Source of the DNA: Bacteroidaceae bacterium
GTDB lineage: Bacteria > Bacteroidota > Bacteroidia > Bacteroidales > Bacteroidaceae
Assembly: GCA_030843315.1 (NCBI GenBank)
Contig: JAUUPT010000004.1
Span: 1 to 64,000, forward strand
DNA: 64,000 bases
Direction of reading: 5' to 3'
Part shown: in pieces, positions 35,643 to 43,992 of the stretch
How the letters are laid out: each line of letters begins with the position of its first letter
Position numbering within the stretch: position 1 is the stretch's first letter
The notes under the pieces: generated by a model
Told to the model about the DNA's origin: nothing
Databases searched by the model: none
The model's input: only the letters and a program-made list of their open reading frames with translations
Translations under genes and position numbers: made by a program

Positions 35643-36395
35643 TTGAAAATTAAGAAAGTACTTGTGTCGCAGCCGAAACCGGCATCAGAGAAATCTCCTT
35701 ACTACGACATTGCCGAGAAATACGGTGTGAAAATAGATTTTCGCCCGTTCATCAAAGTGGAGAGCCTTTCAGCGAAAGAGTTCAGACAACAGAAGGTTTC
35801 AATCTTGGATCATACTGCTGTCATTTTCACTTCGCGTCATGCTATTGACCATTTCTTCCATCTGTGTACTGAACTTCGTGTAACCATCCCCGAGACTATG
35901 AAGTATTTCTGTGTGACGGAAGCCGTTGCCTTGTACATCCAGAAGTATGTGCAGTATCGCAAGCGTAAGATCTTCTTTGGAAATACCGGAAAGATTGACG
36001 ACTTGCTGCCTGCTATCGTGAAGCATAAGACTGAAAAGTATTTGGTACCGATGTCCGATGTGCATACCGATGAAATCAAGAACATGCTGGATAAGAACAA
36101 GATTCAGAATACGGAGGCGGTGATGTATCGCACCGTCAGCAACGATTTCACGGAAGGTGAGAAGTTCGACTATGACATGTTGGTGTTCTTCAGCCCGTCC
36201 GGCGTTACTTCCTTGAAGAAGAACTTCCCGGATTTCGACCAGAAGGAGATCAAAATCGGAACTTTCGGTTCGACAACCGCACAGGCTGTCCGCGATGCCG
36301 GACTTCGTCTGGATCTGGAAGCTCCCACCGTGCAGGCTCCCTCGATGACGGCGGCGCTTGACATGTTTATCAAGGAGAATAATAAAGGTAAGTAA
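35643..36395 (+). CDS. hemD: Uroporphyrinogen-III synthase HemD (TTG start)
   Basis: The 250-residue protein fits HemD, which cyclises hydroxymethylbilane in tetrapyrrole synthesis. Recognisable parts are the N-terminal KIKKVLVSQPKP, FTSRHAIDHFF near residue 60, YRTVSNDF near 160, and FFSPSGVTSLKKNFPD near 180-195. The only suitable start is TTG at 35643, four bases after the DUF4271 stop. Bacteroidales HemD is divergent from the enterobacterial protein, hence some caution. Confidence 0.85.
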   Translation: MKIKKVLVSQPKPASEKSPYYDIAEKYGVKIDFRPFIKVESLSAKEFRQQKVSILDHTAVIFTSRHAIDHFFHLCTELRVTIPETMKYFCVTEAVALYIQKYVQYRKRKIFFGNTGKIDDLLPAIVKHKTEKYLVPMSDVHTDEIKNMLDKNKIQNTEAVMYRTVSNDFTEGEKFDYDMLVFFSPSGVTSLKKNFPDFDQKEIKIGTFGSTTAQAVRDAGLRLDLEAPTVQAPSMTAALDMFIKENNKGK

Positions 36396-36404
36396 TTCTA
36401 TAAT

Positions 36405-36535
36405 TACAAATTACGAATTACAAATTACGATGGGACGCGCGAGGTAAGAGTCGTGCAAACGTAATTTTGTAATTCGTAATTTGTCTTTTATGACCTGGTC
36501 TACCTGTAACTTGTAATCCGTAATTCGTAATTATA
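36405..36535. repeat. Inverted-repeat element of AATTACGAATTAC type
   Basis: A 24-base segment at 36407-36430 is inverted at 36460-36484 with a single-base length difference. Outer copies of the same word (ATAATTAC at 36403 onward; TTCGTAATTAT ending near 36535) extend the fold. The element fills the gap between hemD and rnpA and stops just before the GTG start of rnpA. Confidence 0.75.
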
Positions 36536-36537
36536 TC

Positions 36538-36960
36538 GTGGCAAATACCTTGCGCAAGGCCGAAAGGCTGGATAAAAAGAAAGTGATAGAGAAGATGTTT
36601 GCGGGCGGTTCGCGTTCGTTCTCGGTCTTCCCTCTGCGCGTGGTATATCTGCCGATAGAGGAGTTGGAGGCGCCGGTTTCCATCCTCGTCAGTGTTTCGA
36701 AGCGCCGTTTCAAGCGGGCGGTGAAACGCAATCGTGTGAAACGCCAGATACGCGAGGCCTATCGTGTGAACAAGCACGGGCTGCTGGATGTACTGGCGGA
36801 GAAGCAATGCCGGCTGGCTGTTGCTTTTATCTATCTCTCGGACCAACTGGTGGAGTCTTCTCTCATTGAGGACCGGATGAAGACTGCTTTGGCGCGTATT
36901 GCCGAAACTGTGACGGAGCAAGCTGCCGAAACTGTGGCACAAGCCACTCCGGAGCCATGA
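36538..36960 (+). CDS. rnpA: Ribonuclease P protein component (GTG start)
   Basis: The 140-residue basic protein is the RNase P subunit that helps the catalytic RNA mature tRNA 5' ends. The signature AVKRNRVKRQIREAYR is at about residues 60-76, and the N-terminal phrase LRKAERLDKKKVIEKMF fits Bacteroides homologues. GTG at 36538 is chosen because homologues start at this point; no ATG is nearby. The last 20 residues are a low-complexity Ala/Thr/Glu tail. The stop overlaps yidD (ATGA). Confidence 0.93.
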   Translation: MANTLRKAERLDKKKVIEKMFAGGSRSFSVFPLRVVYLPIEELEAPVSILVSVSKRRFKRAVKRNRVKRQIREAYRVNKHGLLDVLAEKQCRLAVAFIYLSDQLVESSLIEDRMKTALARIAETVTEQAAETVAQATPEP

Positions 36961-37178
36961 GAAGGTTGCTCTCATATCTGCTGCTGCTGCCCATCTATTT
37001 CTACCAGAAGTGCATTTCGCCCATGATCTCCCCATCATGCCGGTTCACTCCCACCTGTTCGCAATACGCGGTAGAGGCTATCAAAAAACACGGACCTTTC
37101 AAGGGGCTTTATCTTGCGGTAAAGCGCATCCTGCGTTGCCATCCCTGGGGAGGTTCGGGATACGATCCGGTGCCATGA
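36957..37178 (+). CDS. yidD: Membrane protein insertion efficiency factor YidD
   Basis: The 73-residue protein has the full YidD pattern: an amphipathic start (LLSYLLLLPIYFYQKCISPM), then SCRFTPTCSQYAVEAIKKHG and the C-terminal RCHPWGGSGYDPVP. The overlap with rnpA reflects their common operon in most bacteria. Confidence 0.95.
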   Translation: MRRLLSYLLLLPIYFYQKCISPMISPSCRFTPTCSQYAVEAIKKHGPFKGLYLAVKRILRCHPWGGSGYDPVP

Positions 37179-37245
37179 AATGCTTCTTCGCCCGAAAGAT
37201 GCCTTTGTTGATGAACTCTTTCCTTTCCTGAAACATACCCTGCCT

Positions 37246-37950
37246 ATGAACTTCCCTGTCGACATACATACCCATCAGCCGCCGCAAGTGCCCGGAGAGG
37301 CGATTGTGAACTGCTATCCCGAAACGTTTTCTCCACAGGAAGGCGGGTGGTATTCGGTAGGGATACATCCGTGGTATATCGGCGCTCCTGCCGTTGACGT
37401 AAGCTCTGTTCTTATTCAGCAGGAGCATTCTGTCATTCAGAGCGAAGCGAAGAATCTACTCTCTTATCAGCAGCGTTGCCTCGAAGCCATTCTGCACCAT
37501 CCCCAAGTGCTGGCCGTGGGAGAAGCGGGGCTGGATAAATTGGCGGATGCCCCTATGGACTTGCAACTCGAAGTCTTTGAGTACCAGGCACGCCTGGCAG
37601 ACGAAGTAGGGAAACCGCTGGTCATCCACTTGGTGCGTGCTGCCGATGAACTGCTGAAGCTGAAGCGTGAGCTGCGCCCCGCAATGCCGTGGATCATCCA
37701 CGGTTTCCGTGGCAAGGCGGCCCTGGCAGAAGAATACCTGCGGCATGGCTTTTATCTTTCCTTCGGCGAGAAATACCAGACAGAAGCACTCCTGGCAACC
37801 CCTGTCGACCGCTTGCTTATCGAGACAGACGAGAGCGTCGTCCCCATCGAAGAACTCTACCAGCGGGCTGCCGCAGTGCGTGGAATGTGCAGCGAAGAGT
37901 TGCACAAGATTGTATCGGCAAACATCGGTAAAGTCTTTTTTAAACGATAA
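37246..37950 (+). CDS. TatD-family metal-dependent hydrolase
   Basis: From ATG 37246 (MNFPVDIHTHQPP) the protein has 234 residues; an ATG at 37180, one base after the yidD stop, would add 22 residues that do not look like TatD. The metal ligands are visible: HTH near residue 8-10, GEAGLD near 90, LVIHLVR near 126, WIIHGFRG near 150, and ETDES near 190. Family members are nucleases or deacylases. The stretch HSVIQSEAKNLLS (about residues 62-74) is the translation of a dispersed repeat inserted in a surface loop. It follows rnpA and yidD on the same strand. Confidence 0.87.
   Translation: MNFPVDIHTHQPPQVPGEAIVNCYPETFSPQEGGWYSVGIHPWYIGAPAVDVSSVLIQQEHSVIQSEAKNLLSYQQRCLEAILHHPQVLAVGEAGLDKLADAPMDLQLEVFEYQARLADEVGKPLVIHLVRAADELLKLKRELRPAMPWIIHGFRGKAALAEEYLRHGFYLSFGEKYQTEALLATPVDRLLIETDESVVPIEELYQRAAAVRGMCSEELHKIVSANIGKVFFKR
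37429..37460 (+). repeat. Dispersed 'SEAKNL' repeat inside the TatD coding region
   Basis: TGTCATTCAGAGCGAAGCGA with the following AGAATCT reads VIQSEAKNL. This word is known to me as a common intergenic repeat in many bacteria (GTCATTCTGAGCGAAGCGAA type). It is in frame here. Confidence 0.7.
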
Positions 37951-37953
37951 GAG

Positions 37954-37984
37954 TTGTTTCTTCGAATAAAGAGTCGTATTTTTG
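37954..37984 (+). promoter_or_regulatory. Promoter for tyrS
   Basis: TTG at 37954-37956 and TATTTTTG at 37977-37984 are 20 bases apart, an exact consensus. The start codon lies about 70 bases downstream. Confidence 0.75.
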
Positions 37985-38055
37985 CGCCCATTAATATAAA
38001 CCAAGCTATTAATAGATAATCACTTAAATAATCAATTAGATAATCTGATCATTCG

Positions 38056-39348
38056 ATGAATTTTGTAGAAGAACTAAAATGGCGTGGCATGCTCCACGAT
38101 ATGATGCCGGGTACGGAAGAGCTACTGGCTAAGGAACAAGTGACCGCATACATCGGCTTCGACCCGACGGCGGACTCTTTGCACATCGGACACCTTTGCA
38201 GTGTGATGATTTTGCGTCATTTTCAGCGTTGCGGACACAAGCCGTTGGCGCTGATTGGCGGTGCTACGGGCATGATTGGTGACCCTTCAGGCAAGTCGGC
38301 AGAGCGCAATCTGCTTACCGAAGAAATCTTGCAGCGCAACATGGACGGCATGAAGAAGCAACTGAGCAAGTTCCTGGATTTTGATTCGGATGCTCCCAAC
38401 CGTGCCGAGTTGGTGAACAATTATGATTGGATGAAGAACTTCACCTTCCTTGACTTTGCCCGCGAAGTAGGCAAGCACATCACTGTGAACTACATGATGG
38501 CAAAGGATTCGGTAAAGAAGCGCCTGAACGGTGAGGCTCGCGACGGTCTTTCTTTCACGGAGTTCACCTACCAACTGTTGCAGGGCTACGACTTCCTGCA
38601 CCTGTACGAAACCCGCGGCTGCAAGCTCCAGATGGGTGGCTCCGACCAGTGGGGTAATATCACCACCGGCGCAGAACTCGTTCGCCGCACCAATGGCGGC
38701 GAAGTGTTTGCCCTTACCAGCCCGCTCATCACGAAGGCCGACGGCGGTAAGTTCGGCAAGACGGAATCGGGCAATATCTGGCTCGATCCCCGCTACACCT
38801 CTCCCTATAAGTTCTACCAGTTCTGGCTGAATGTGAGCGATGCCGATGCAGCCCGCTACATCAAGATATTCACCTCCCTCACCCGCGAAGAGGTAGAGGC
38901 TCTGACTGCCGAGCACGAAGCTGCTCCGCACCTGCGCGTTCTTCAGAAGCGCCTGGCGCGCGAGGTCACCATCATGGTTCACTCCGAAGAAGATTACAAT
39001 GCTGCGGTAGATGCTTCCAACATCCTCTTTGGCAATGCCACTTCCGACGCTTTGAAGAAGCTGGACGAAGATACGCTGTTGGCGGTGTTCGAAGGCGTTC
39101 CCCAGTTCGAGGTTTCGCGCGATGCCCTGGCTGCCGGTGTAAAAGCAGTCGATCTGTTTGTAGACGATGCCGCAGTTTTTGCTTCCAAAGGCGAAATGCG
39201 TAAATTGGTGCAAGGCGGTGGCGTTTCTTTGAATAAAGAGAAGCTGTCTGCTTTCGACCAGGTAGTTACCACAGCCGACTTGCTGGACGAGAAGTACCTG
39301 CTGGTGCAACGCGGTAAGAAGAATTATTACTTGATTATCGCTAAATAA
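38056..39348 (+). CDS. tyrS: Tyrosyl-tRNA synthetase TyrS
   Basis: The 430-residue class I synthetase has the HIGH motif in SLHIGHLCSVM near residue 42, GDPSGKSAERNLL near 75, the tyrosine-binding QLLQGYDFLHL near 175, and the KMSKS equivalent KFGKTESGNIWLD near 232. A C-terminal S4-like RNA-binding domain (MRKLVQGGGVSLNKEKLSAF) follows. Length is normal. It is followed by a terminator-like hairpin and tRNA-Gln. Confidence 0.96.
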   Translation: MNFVEELKWRGMLHDMMPGTEELLAKEQVTAYIGFDPTADSLHIGHLCSVMILRHFQRCGHKPLALIGGATGMIGDPSGKSAERNLLTEEILQRNMDGMKKQLSKFLDFDSDAPNRAELVNNYDWMKNFTFLDFAREVGKHITVNYMMAKDSVKKRLNGEARDGLSFTEFTYQLLQGYDFLHLYETRGCKLQMGGSDQWGNITTGAELVRRTNGGEVFALTSPLITKADGGKFGKTESGNIWLDPRYTSPYKFYQFWLNVSDADAARYIKIFTSLTREEVEALTAEHEAAPHLRVLQKRLAREVTIMVHSEEDYNAAVDASNILFGNATSDALKKLDEDTLLAVFEGVPQFEVSRDALAAGVKAVDLFVDDAAVFASKGEMRKLVQGGGVSLNKEKLSAFDQVVTTADLLDEKYLLVQRGKKNYYLIIAK

Positions 39349-39367
39349 GACATAGATAAGAAAAATA

Positions 39368-39395
39368 GTCCCGAAATATTTGGATATTTCGGGAC
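39368..39395 (+). terminator. tyrS terminator hairpin
   Basis: A perfect 12-base stem (39368-39379 with 39384-39395, GTCCCGAAATAT) has a TTGG loop and is followed by ATACTTTTATCTTT. The T-run is interrupted, so efficiency is uncertain. The promoter of tRNA-Gln overlaps it. Confidence 0.65.
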
Positions 39396-39410
39396 ATACT
39401 TTTATCTTTG
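39380..39410 (+). promoter_or_regulatory. Promoter for tRNA-Gln
   Basis: TTG at 39380-39382 (in the loop of the tyrS hairpin) and TATCTTTG at 39403-39410 are 20 bases apart, matching the consensus. The tRNA begins 30 bases downstream. Confidence 0.7.
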
Positions 39411-39440
39411 CACCGCTTTTTAACAGAAAGCTCTTGAGTT

Positions 39441-39511
39441 TGTCCCATGGTGTAATGGTAGCACAACAGTTTTTGGTTCTGTTTGACTAGGTTCGAGTCC
39501 TGGTGGGACAA
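39441..39511 (+). tRNA. tRNA-Gln (anticodon TTG)
   Basis: The acceptor stem TGTCCCA pairs with TGGGACA (39504-39510), with A39511 as discriminator base. The D-arm (GTGTAATGGTAGCAC), an anticodon loop reading TTTTGGT with anticodon TTG, and a T-arm with TTCGAGT are all present. CCA is not encoded. The gene is followed at once by a terminator. No integrase gene is nearby. Confidence 0.93.
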
Positions 39512-39513
39512 CT

Positions 39514-39552
39514 TAAAAAGTCCTTGTCGAAGAAATTCGGCAAGGACTTTTT
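39514..39552. terminator. Bidirectional terminator between tRNA-Gln and the deacetylase gene
   Basis: AAAAAGTCCTTG (39516 onward) pairs with CAAGGACTTTTT (ending 39552), giving A-runs and T-runs on either side so that it can work in both directions. Confidence 0.88.
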
Positions 39553-39556
39553 GCAT

Positions 39557-40213
39557 TTACAATACTTTGAATTCGTACCCTTCTTCTTTTAAGAACTCGA
39601 TGGCGCGTGGCAAGGCATATTGCAGATTGCCGTTGCACCAGGACTTCAGCGAGTCGTGGAAGGTGATGATGGCACCGTTGCGGGCGTACTTCATCACGTT
39701 GGCAAGCACCTGTGGCCCGCGCAGCTTCTTACTGTAGTCGCGGGTCACGAGATCCCACATCACTATCTTGTAGCGTCGTTTCAGCGTCATATACTGTCCC
39801 CAGCCCATGTGTCCGTGGGGCGGGCGGAAAAGAAGCGGGTATAGCGCCTTCTCCACGTTGCAGGAGATGTCGCCGCCCATTTCCATGAAGATTTGTGCCT
39901 GTTCGGCATTGGCAAGATACTTCTTGGAGCCATATTCAAATCCCCGGATATGATTGAAAGTGTGGTTACCGATGCGGTGGCCACGTTCCACAACCATCCT
40001 GAATTCTTCGGGATGTTTCCGTATGTTGTCGCCCACCATAAAGAAGGTGGCTTTGATGTTATGTTTGTCGAGCAAATCGAGCACCCAGGGCGTCACCTCG
40101 GGGATGGGCCCGTCGTCGAAAGTCAGATAAACGGCTTTTTCGTCAGGGTCCATCCTCCAGATGGCGCTGGGATACAGTTTGCGAAATAGTTCGGGAGGCT
40201 GTTCTATTAACAC
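39557..40213 (-). CDS. Polysaccharide deacetylase (NodB-type, CE4-like)
   Basis: The 218-residue protein has the NodB fold motifs: motif 1 YLTFDDGPIPEVTPWVL with the catalytic aspartate and metal-binding aspartate, motif 2 GHRIGNHTFNH (metal histidines), and motif 3 RPPHGHMGW. It has no evident signal peptide. Such enzymes remove acetyl groups from peptidoglycan or other amino-sugar polymers. It lies 18 bases downstream of the DUF2723 gene on the same strand and is probably co-transcribed. Confidence 0.9.
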   Translation of the reverse strand: MLIEQPPELFRKLYPSAIWRMDPDEKAVYLTFDDGPIPEVTPWVLDLLDKHNIKATFFMVGDNIRKHPEEFRMVVERGHRIGNHTFNHIRGFEYGSKKYLANAEQAQIFMEMGGDISCNVEKALYPLLFRPPHGHMGWGQYMTLKRRYKIVMWDLVTRDYSKKLRGPQVLANVMKYARNGAIITFHDSLKSWCNGNLQYALPRAIEFLKEEGYEFKVL

Positions 40214-40231
40214 ATTCTTAGCGATTAAAAG

Positions 40232-43200
40232 TTACTTTGATACCTTGTCCATCATCGGGCCGTAAACTTGTTTCAGGCGATCCATATACATATTATACAG
40301 TTCTTCCACTTTCGGCTCGTAGATTTCGGCAAGTTTGGAGTCGTACTTCTTCATCATCTTTGCTTCTGCATCGAGCACGGCCCAATGATATTCGAACTCG
40401 CGGGTGGAGACAGAGAAGCGGTCGTCGTCCAGGCTCAGGTACCAGGTGAGGTACTCTACCGCCTTGTTGGCAAGCACTTGCATCATCTCGTCCGCCTTGG
40501 CGCTGTCGCCCAGCTGGTAGTAGGCTTCGGCCATCTGCACGGCGCCGTTCTGCCAGTCGTAGGGAACGTTGTAGTTCGGAATCACCTTCTCGGCATAGTC
40601 CAGCGCAGCTTTGGCCTTGTCCTTCTTGCCTTCGCGCATCAGTTGCTGCACGAGTTGCGAGAAGATGCGGCGGTGGGAGTGGCACATGCGCATGGTGTTC
40701 TCGTCGATGTAGATGCCCGGTTTGTCGATGCCGCCGAACTTGAACTTGTTCATCAGGTTGTCGTACATCTTCTCCGAGTCTATCTTCACGCCCAGTTTGT
40801 CGGTATCGAACGGGGTGAAACGGTAGGCGAGGCCCTCTTGCATAAAGTGGTTGGCCATGCCCAGCTGGTTCTCTGTTCCTACGCTGACGGCGATGTAGAT
40901 GGGGCGTTCCCAGTTGGCTTCGCTCAGCATTTCGAGCATCATCAGTTCGCTCTTGTAGAGGGCGCGTTTGCCTTTGAGCGAGATGTGCATGTAGTCGGGG
41001 ATGCTGTCGCCCGGTATCAGCATACCGCTACGGCGCACGGCTTCCTTGTCTACCTTGATGACGAGGCTGTCGGTAGGAATCACCTTCAAGTCCTGGTTCT
41101 TGTTGCGTACCCAGTATTTGAGGATGTTCTTCACTTCGTAGGGGTCGTCGCCAAACTCCTTCTTCACGTTTACCAGCGCTTCGGGGTTGCCGCTGAGTGC
41201 CTGCTTTTCGGCTTCGGCATAGAGGGCGTCGATGCTCTTCTTGTAGTCGGGGCGGATGGGGACGTATTCGTTGGTGCCTTCTACGTACTCCATGCGGTCC
41301 CAAGTGATGGGCAGTGACGGAGAGTCGTAGGCGGGACGTTTCATTTGGTCGATGTACCAGTCGGTTTGCAGGTAGCTGAGGTTGCAGGTACGTGCATCGG
41401 TGCGGAAACCTTCGGTCTCCTGGTTGTACCACAGGGGGAAGGTGTCGTTATCGCCGTTGGTGAAGATGACCGGGTTACCGCTTTCTTGCAGGGACATCAG
41501 GTAGTTCTGCCCGAAGTCGCGGCATACGTAGCGGTCGCTGCGGTCGTGGTCGTCCCACGTCTGGCTTGCCATCTGTATGGGTACCAGCAGGCAGACTGCG
41601 GAGACCAGGACGGATGCCGGGAGTTCCTTCATCTTGGCATAGTGCTGAAGCAGACGGACGATGCCCGCCACGCCCATACCAATCCAAATGGCGAAGGCGT
41701 AGAACGAACCGGCGTAGGCGTAGTCACGCTCGCGCGGCTGGGTCGGGGTCTGATTCAGGTAGAGCACGATGGCGATACCGGTCATGAAGAAGAGGAAGAA
41801 TACCACCCAGAATTGCTGGATGCCTTTCTGTCCGCGGTAGGCTTGCCACAGCAGGCCGATGATGCCCAGCAGTAGCGGCAGGCAGTAGAAGACGTTGTGC
41901 CCCTTGTTGTCCTGAAGTTCTTGCGGCAGCAGGGTTTGGTCGCCCACCAGCAGTTTGTCGATGGCGTTGATGCCGGTAATCCAGTTGCCGTGCTCTATCT
42001 CGCCGCTGCCTTGCAGGTCGTTCTGCCGTCCGGCAAAGTTCCACATGAAGTATCGCCAGTACATCCAGTTGAGCTGGTAGGAGAAGAAGAACTTGATGTT
42101 CTCCCACTGCGTAGGCATGTTCACCATTATCATTTCGCCGCATTTGTCGTAGGGGACGTCGTATCCCTTGATGTCCTGCCAGCGGTGGTACTCGTTGGTG
42201 TGTGCGCTGCTGTACATGCGCGGGAAGAGCATGTTCTGCGCATATTCATATTCGATGCGTCCGGGTATTTCGAGGTACGAATCCTTCTCGTCGGGCGTAG
42301 CCTTCTCCTTGCGGATGAACTTGGTGCCGTTGTACGAGACGCGTGGCTCGCAATATCCGTCTTTCACGTCGAGGGCTACTTGTGAGGAGAATGCCGGTCC
42401 GTAGAACAGCGGGCGTGTGCCGTATTGTTCGCGTCCCAGGTATTCGCCCAGCGTGAAGATATCTTCCGGTGAGTTCTGGTCCATCGGCGTGTTGGCGGTG
42501 GAACGGATCACGATCAGTGCATACGAGGAATATCCGACGACGATCATCATTGTGCAGAGCAGCGACGTGTTCAGCGTGCGTGCCGATACACGGAATTTCT
42601 CTTTAACCCGGGTCTGTACAAAGGGAGAGAGGTACACCCACAGGGCGCCGATCACCAGGATGCCGATGACAATGGCGCTGGCACCATGACCGTAGAAGGG
42701 GATGCCCAGCATGGCTATGGTGAGTATGAAGGAGAGCGCCATGCGCGACTTGCTCTTCTCGGTGTAGCTTTCGTATATACCCCATACGAGGCAGCCTGCC
42801 AGCAGGATGATGTAGACCATGACACCCGTGTTGAAGGACATTCCCAGCGTGTTGACGAAGAGCAGTTCGAACCATCCGCCCACCTTCACGATGCCCGGCA
42901 CGATGCCGTAGAGCACCGCAGCCACCAGCACGCCCGAACCGAGCAGTGCCAGCAGTGAACCTTTGACGTTGGCGTTAGGCGTTTTCTTGTAGTAATATAC
43001 CAGTACGATGGCGGGCAGACAGAGCAGGTTCAGCAAGTGCACGCCGATACTCAGTCCGGTAAGGTAGGCGATGAGGATCAGCCAGCGGTCGGAGTGAGGT
43101 TCGTTGGCAACGTCTTCCCACTTCAGTATCAGCCAGAATACGACGGCAGTGAACAGGGAAGAGAAGGCGTAAACCTCGCCTTCCACGGCGCTGAACCAGA

Positions 43201-43609
43201 AGGTGTCGCTGAATGTATAGGCCAGTGCGCCCACCAGTCCGCTACCCATAATGGTGACGAGTTGTCCGGTGGTGATATTGTTTTCGTCCGTAACCACGAG
43301 TTTGCGCACCAGGTGCGTGATGCTCCAGAAGAGGAACAGGATACACGCGCCGCTCATCAGTGCGCTCATGTAGTTCACCATCTTGGCAACGGTGGTAGCG
43401 TCGGATGCAAATTGTGAAAACAGATTGGCTACCAGCATGAAGAACGGTGCTCCGGGCGGGTGTCCCACTTCCAGCTTATAGCCGGTGGTGATAAACTCCG
43501 GGCAGTCCCAAAAGCTCGCAGTCGGTTCGATGGTCATGCAGTAAACCGTTGCTGCAATGATAAATGTAATCCAACCTACCAGGTTGTTCACGTTTTTGTA
43601 CTGTTTCAT
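40232..43609 (-). CDS. DUF2723 polytopic membrane protein, GT-C glycosyltransferase-like
   Basis: The 1125-residue protein starts with the DUF2723 signature (FWDCPEFITTGYKLEVGHPP, near residue 33-52), where an acidic pair after the first helix recalls the catalytic loop of protein O-mannosyltransferases. About a dozen membrane helices fill the first 650 residues. The soluble C-terminal half ends in TPR-like helices (AYYQLGDSAKADEMMQVLAN). A lipid-linked sugar transferase role in the envelope is likely but the substrate is unknown. The next gene in the operon is a polysaccharide deacetylase. Confidence 0.85.
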   Translation of the reverse strand: MKQYKNVNNLVGWITFIIAATVYCMTIEPTASFWDCPEFITTGYKLEVGHPPGAPFFMLVANLFSQFASDATTVAKMVNYMSALMSGACILFLFWSITHLVRKLVVTDENNITTGQLVTIMGSGLVGALAYTFSDTFWFSAVEGEVYAFSSLFTAVVFWLILKWEDVANEPHSDRWLILIAYLTGLSIGVHLLNLLCLPAIVLVYYYKKTPNANVKGSLLALLGSGVLVAAVLYGIVPGIVKVGGWFELLFVNTLGMSFNTGVMVYIILLAGCLVWGIYESYTEKSKSRMALSFILTIAMLGIPFYGHGASAIVIGILVIGALWVYLSPFVQTRVKEKFRVSARTLNTSLLCTMMIVVGYSSYALIVIRSTANTPMDQNSPEDIFTLGEYLGREQYGTRPLFYGPAFSSQVALDVKDGYCEPRVSYNGTKFIRKEKATPDEKDSYLEIPGRIEYEYAQNMLFPRMYSSAHTNEYHRWQDIKGYDVPYDKCGEMIMVNMPTQWENIKFFFSYQLNWMYWRYFMWNFAGRQNDLQGSGEIEHGNWITGINAIDKLLVGDQTLLPQELQDNKGHNVFYCLPLLLGIIGLLWQAYRGQKGIQQFWVVFFLFFMTGIAIVLYLNQTPTQPRERDYAYAGSFYAFAIWIGMGVAGIVRLLQHYAKMKELPASVLVSAVCLLVPIQMASQTWDDHDRSDRYVCRDFGQNYLMSLQESGNPVIFTNGDNDTFPLWYNQETEGFRTDARTCNLSYLQTDWYIDQMKRPAYDSPSLPITWDRMEYVEGTNEYVPIRPDYKKSIDALYAEAEKQALSGNPEALVNVKKEFGDDPYEVKNILKYWVRNKNQDLKVIPTDSLVIKVDKEAVRRSGMLIPGDSIPDYMHISLKGKRALYKSELMMLEMLSEANWERPIYIAVSVGTENQLGMANHFMQEGLAYRFTPFDTDKLGVKIDSEKMYDNLMNKFKFGGIDKPGIYIDENTMRMCHSHRRIFSQLVQQLMREGKKDKAKAALDYAEKVIPNYNVPYDWQNGAVQMAEAYYQLGDSAKADEMMQVLANKAVEYLTWYLSLDDDRFSVSTREFEYHWAVLDAEAKMMKKYDSKLAEIYEPKVEELYNMYMDRLKQVYGPMMDKVSK

Positions 43610-43642
43610 TCGGATGAAATTCGTTATTATTCAGTTTCGTTG

Positions 43643-43744
43643 CACCACAGATTACACAGATTGACACAGATTAACGCAAGTACTCTGAATGGCAGATACT
43701 GTAGATTACCTTAAAATCTGTGTTAATCTGTGTAATCCGTGGTG
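43643..43744. repeat. MITE-like element with 30-base inverted repeats (CACAGATTACACAG type)
   Basis: The left arm 43643-43672 and right arm 43715-43744 are inverted copies with two mismatches in 30 bases; the word is CACAGATTACACAGATT. The 42-base centre has no gene. The element lies within the predicted 5' leader of the DUF2723 gene. Confidence 0.85.
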
Positions 43745-43755
43745 AGTTTTGGGCG

Positions 43756-43763
43756 CAAAGATA
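43756..43763 (-). promoter_or_regulatory. Promoter -7 box for the DUF2723 gene
   Basis: On the minus strand this reads TATCTTTG, an exact TAnnTTTG. The transcript would include the inverted-repeat element in its leader. Confidence 0.55.
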
Positions 43764-43992
43764 ATGAATTCAGTTCTAAATAGATGACAATAAGGCGGAT
43801 TATTAGGATAGGTTAAGGGAATTGATGCATCTATATATTTGTAGCCGGGCAGGGAATGATTAATGTATCCTTCTGTCATTAGTCAACTTATCCTGCCCAA
43901 TCATTGTATATCTGCTTCTTTTTTTGTTTATTTGTTGTCATTCTACTATTTGAGAGAGAATCCTATGTTAAACACTAAAAAGCAGGGCTGTT

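Larger units (their letters stand above)
43610..43992. other. Divergent intergenic region with inverted-repeat element
   Basis: No gene is seen in these 383 bases. They hold an inverted-repeat element (43643-43744), the -7 box of the DUF2723 gene at 43756-43763, a single degenerate GATGCATCTATATAT word at 43818-43832 recalling the CTATAG family, and a T-rich leader before the GH9 gene. Confidence 0.6.

Noticed and set aside
39441..39552. Integration site at tRNA-Gln
   Set aside because: No integrase gene or duplicated tRNA end is visible; the following inverted repeat is an ordinary terminator.
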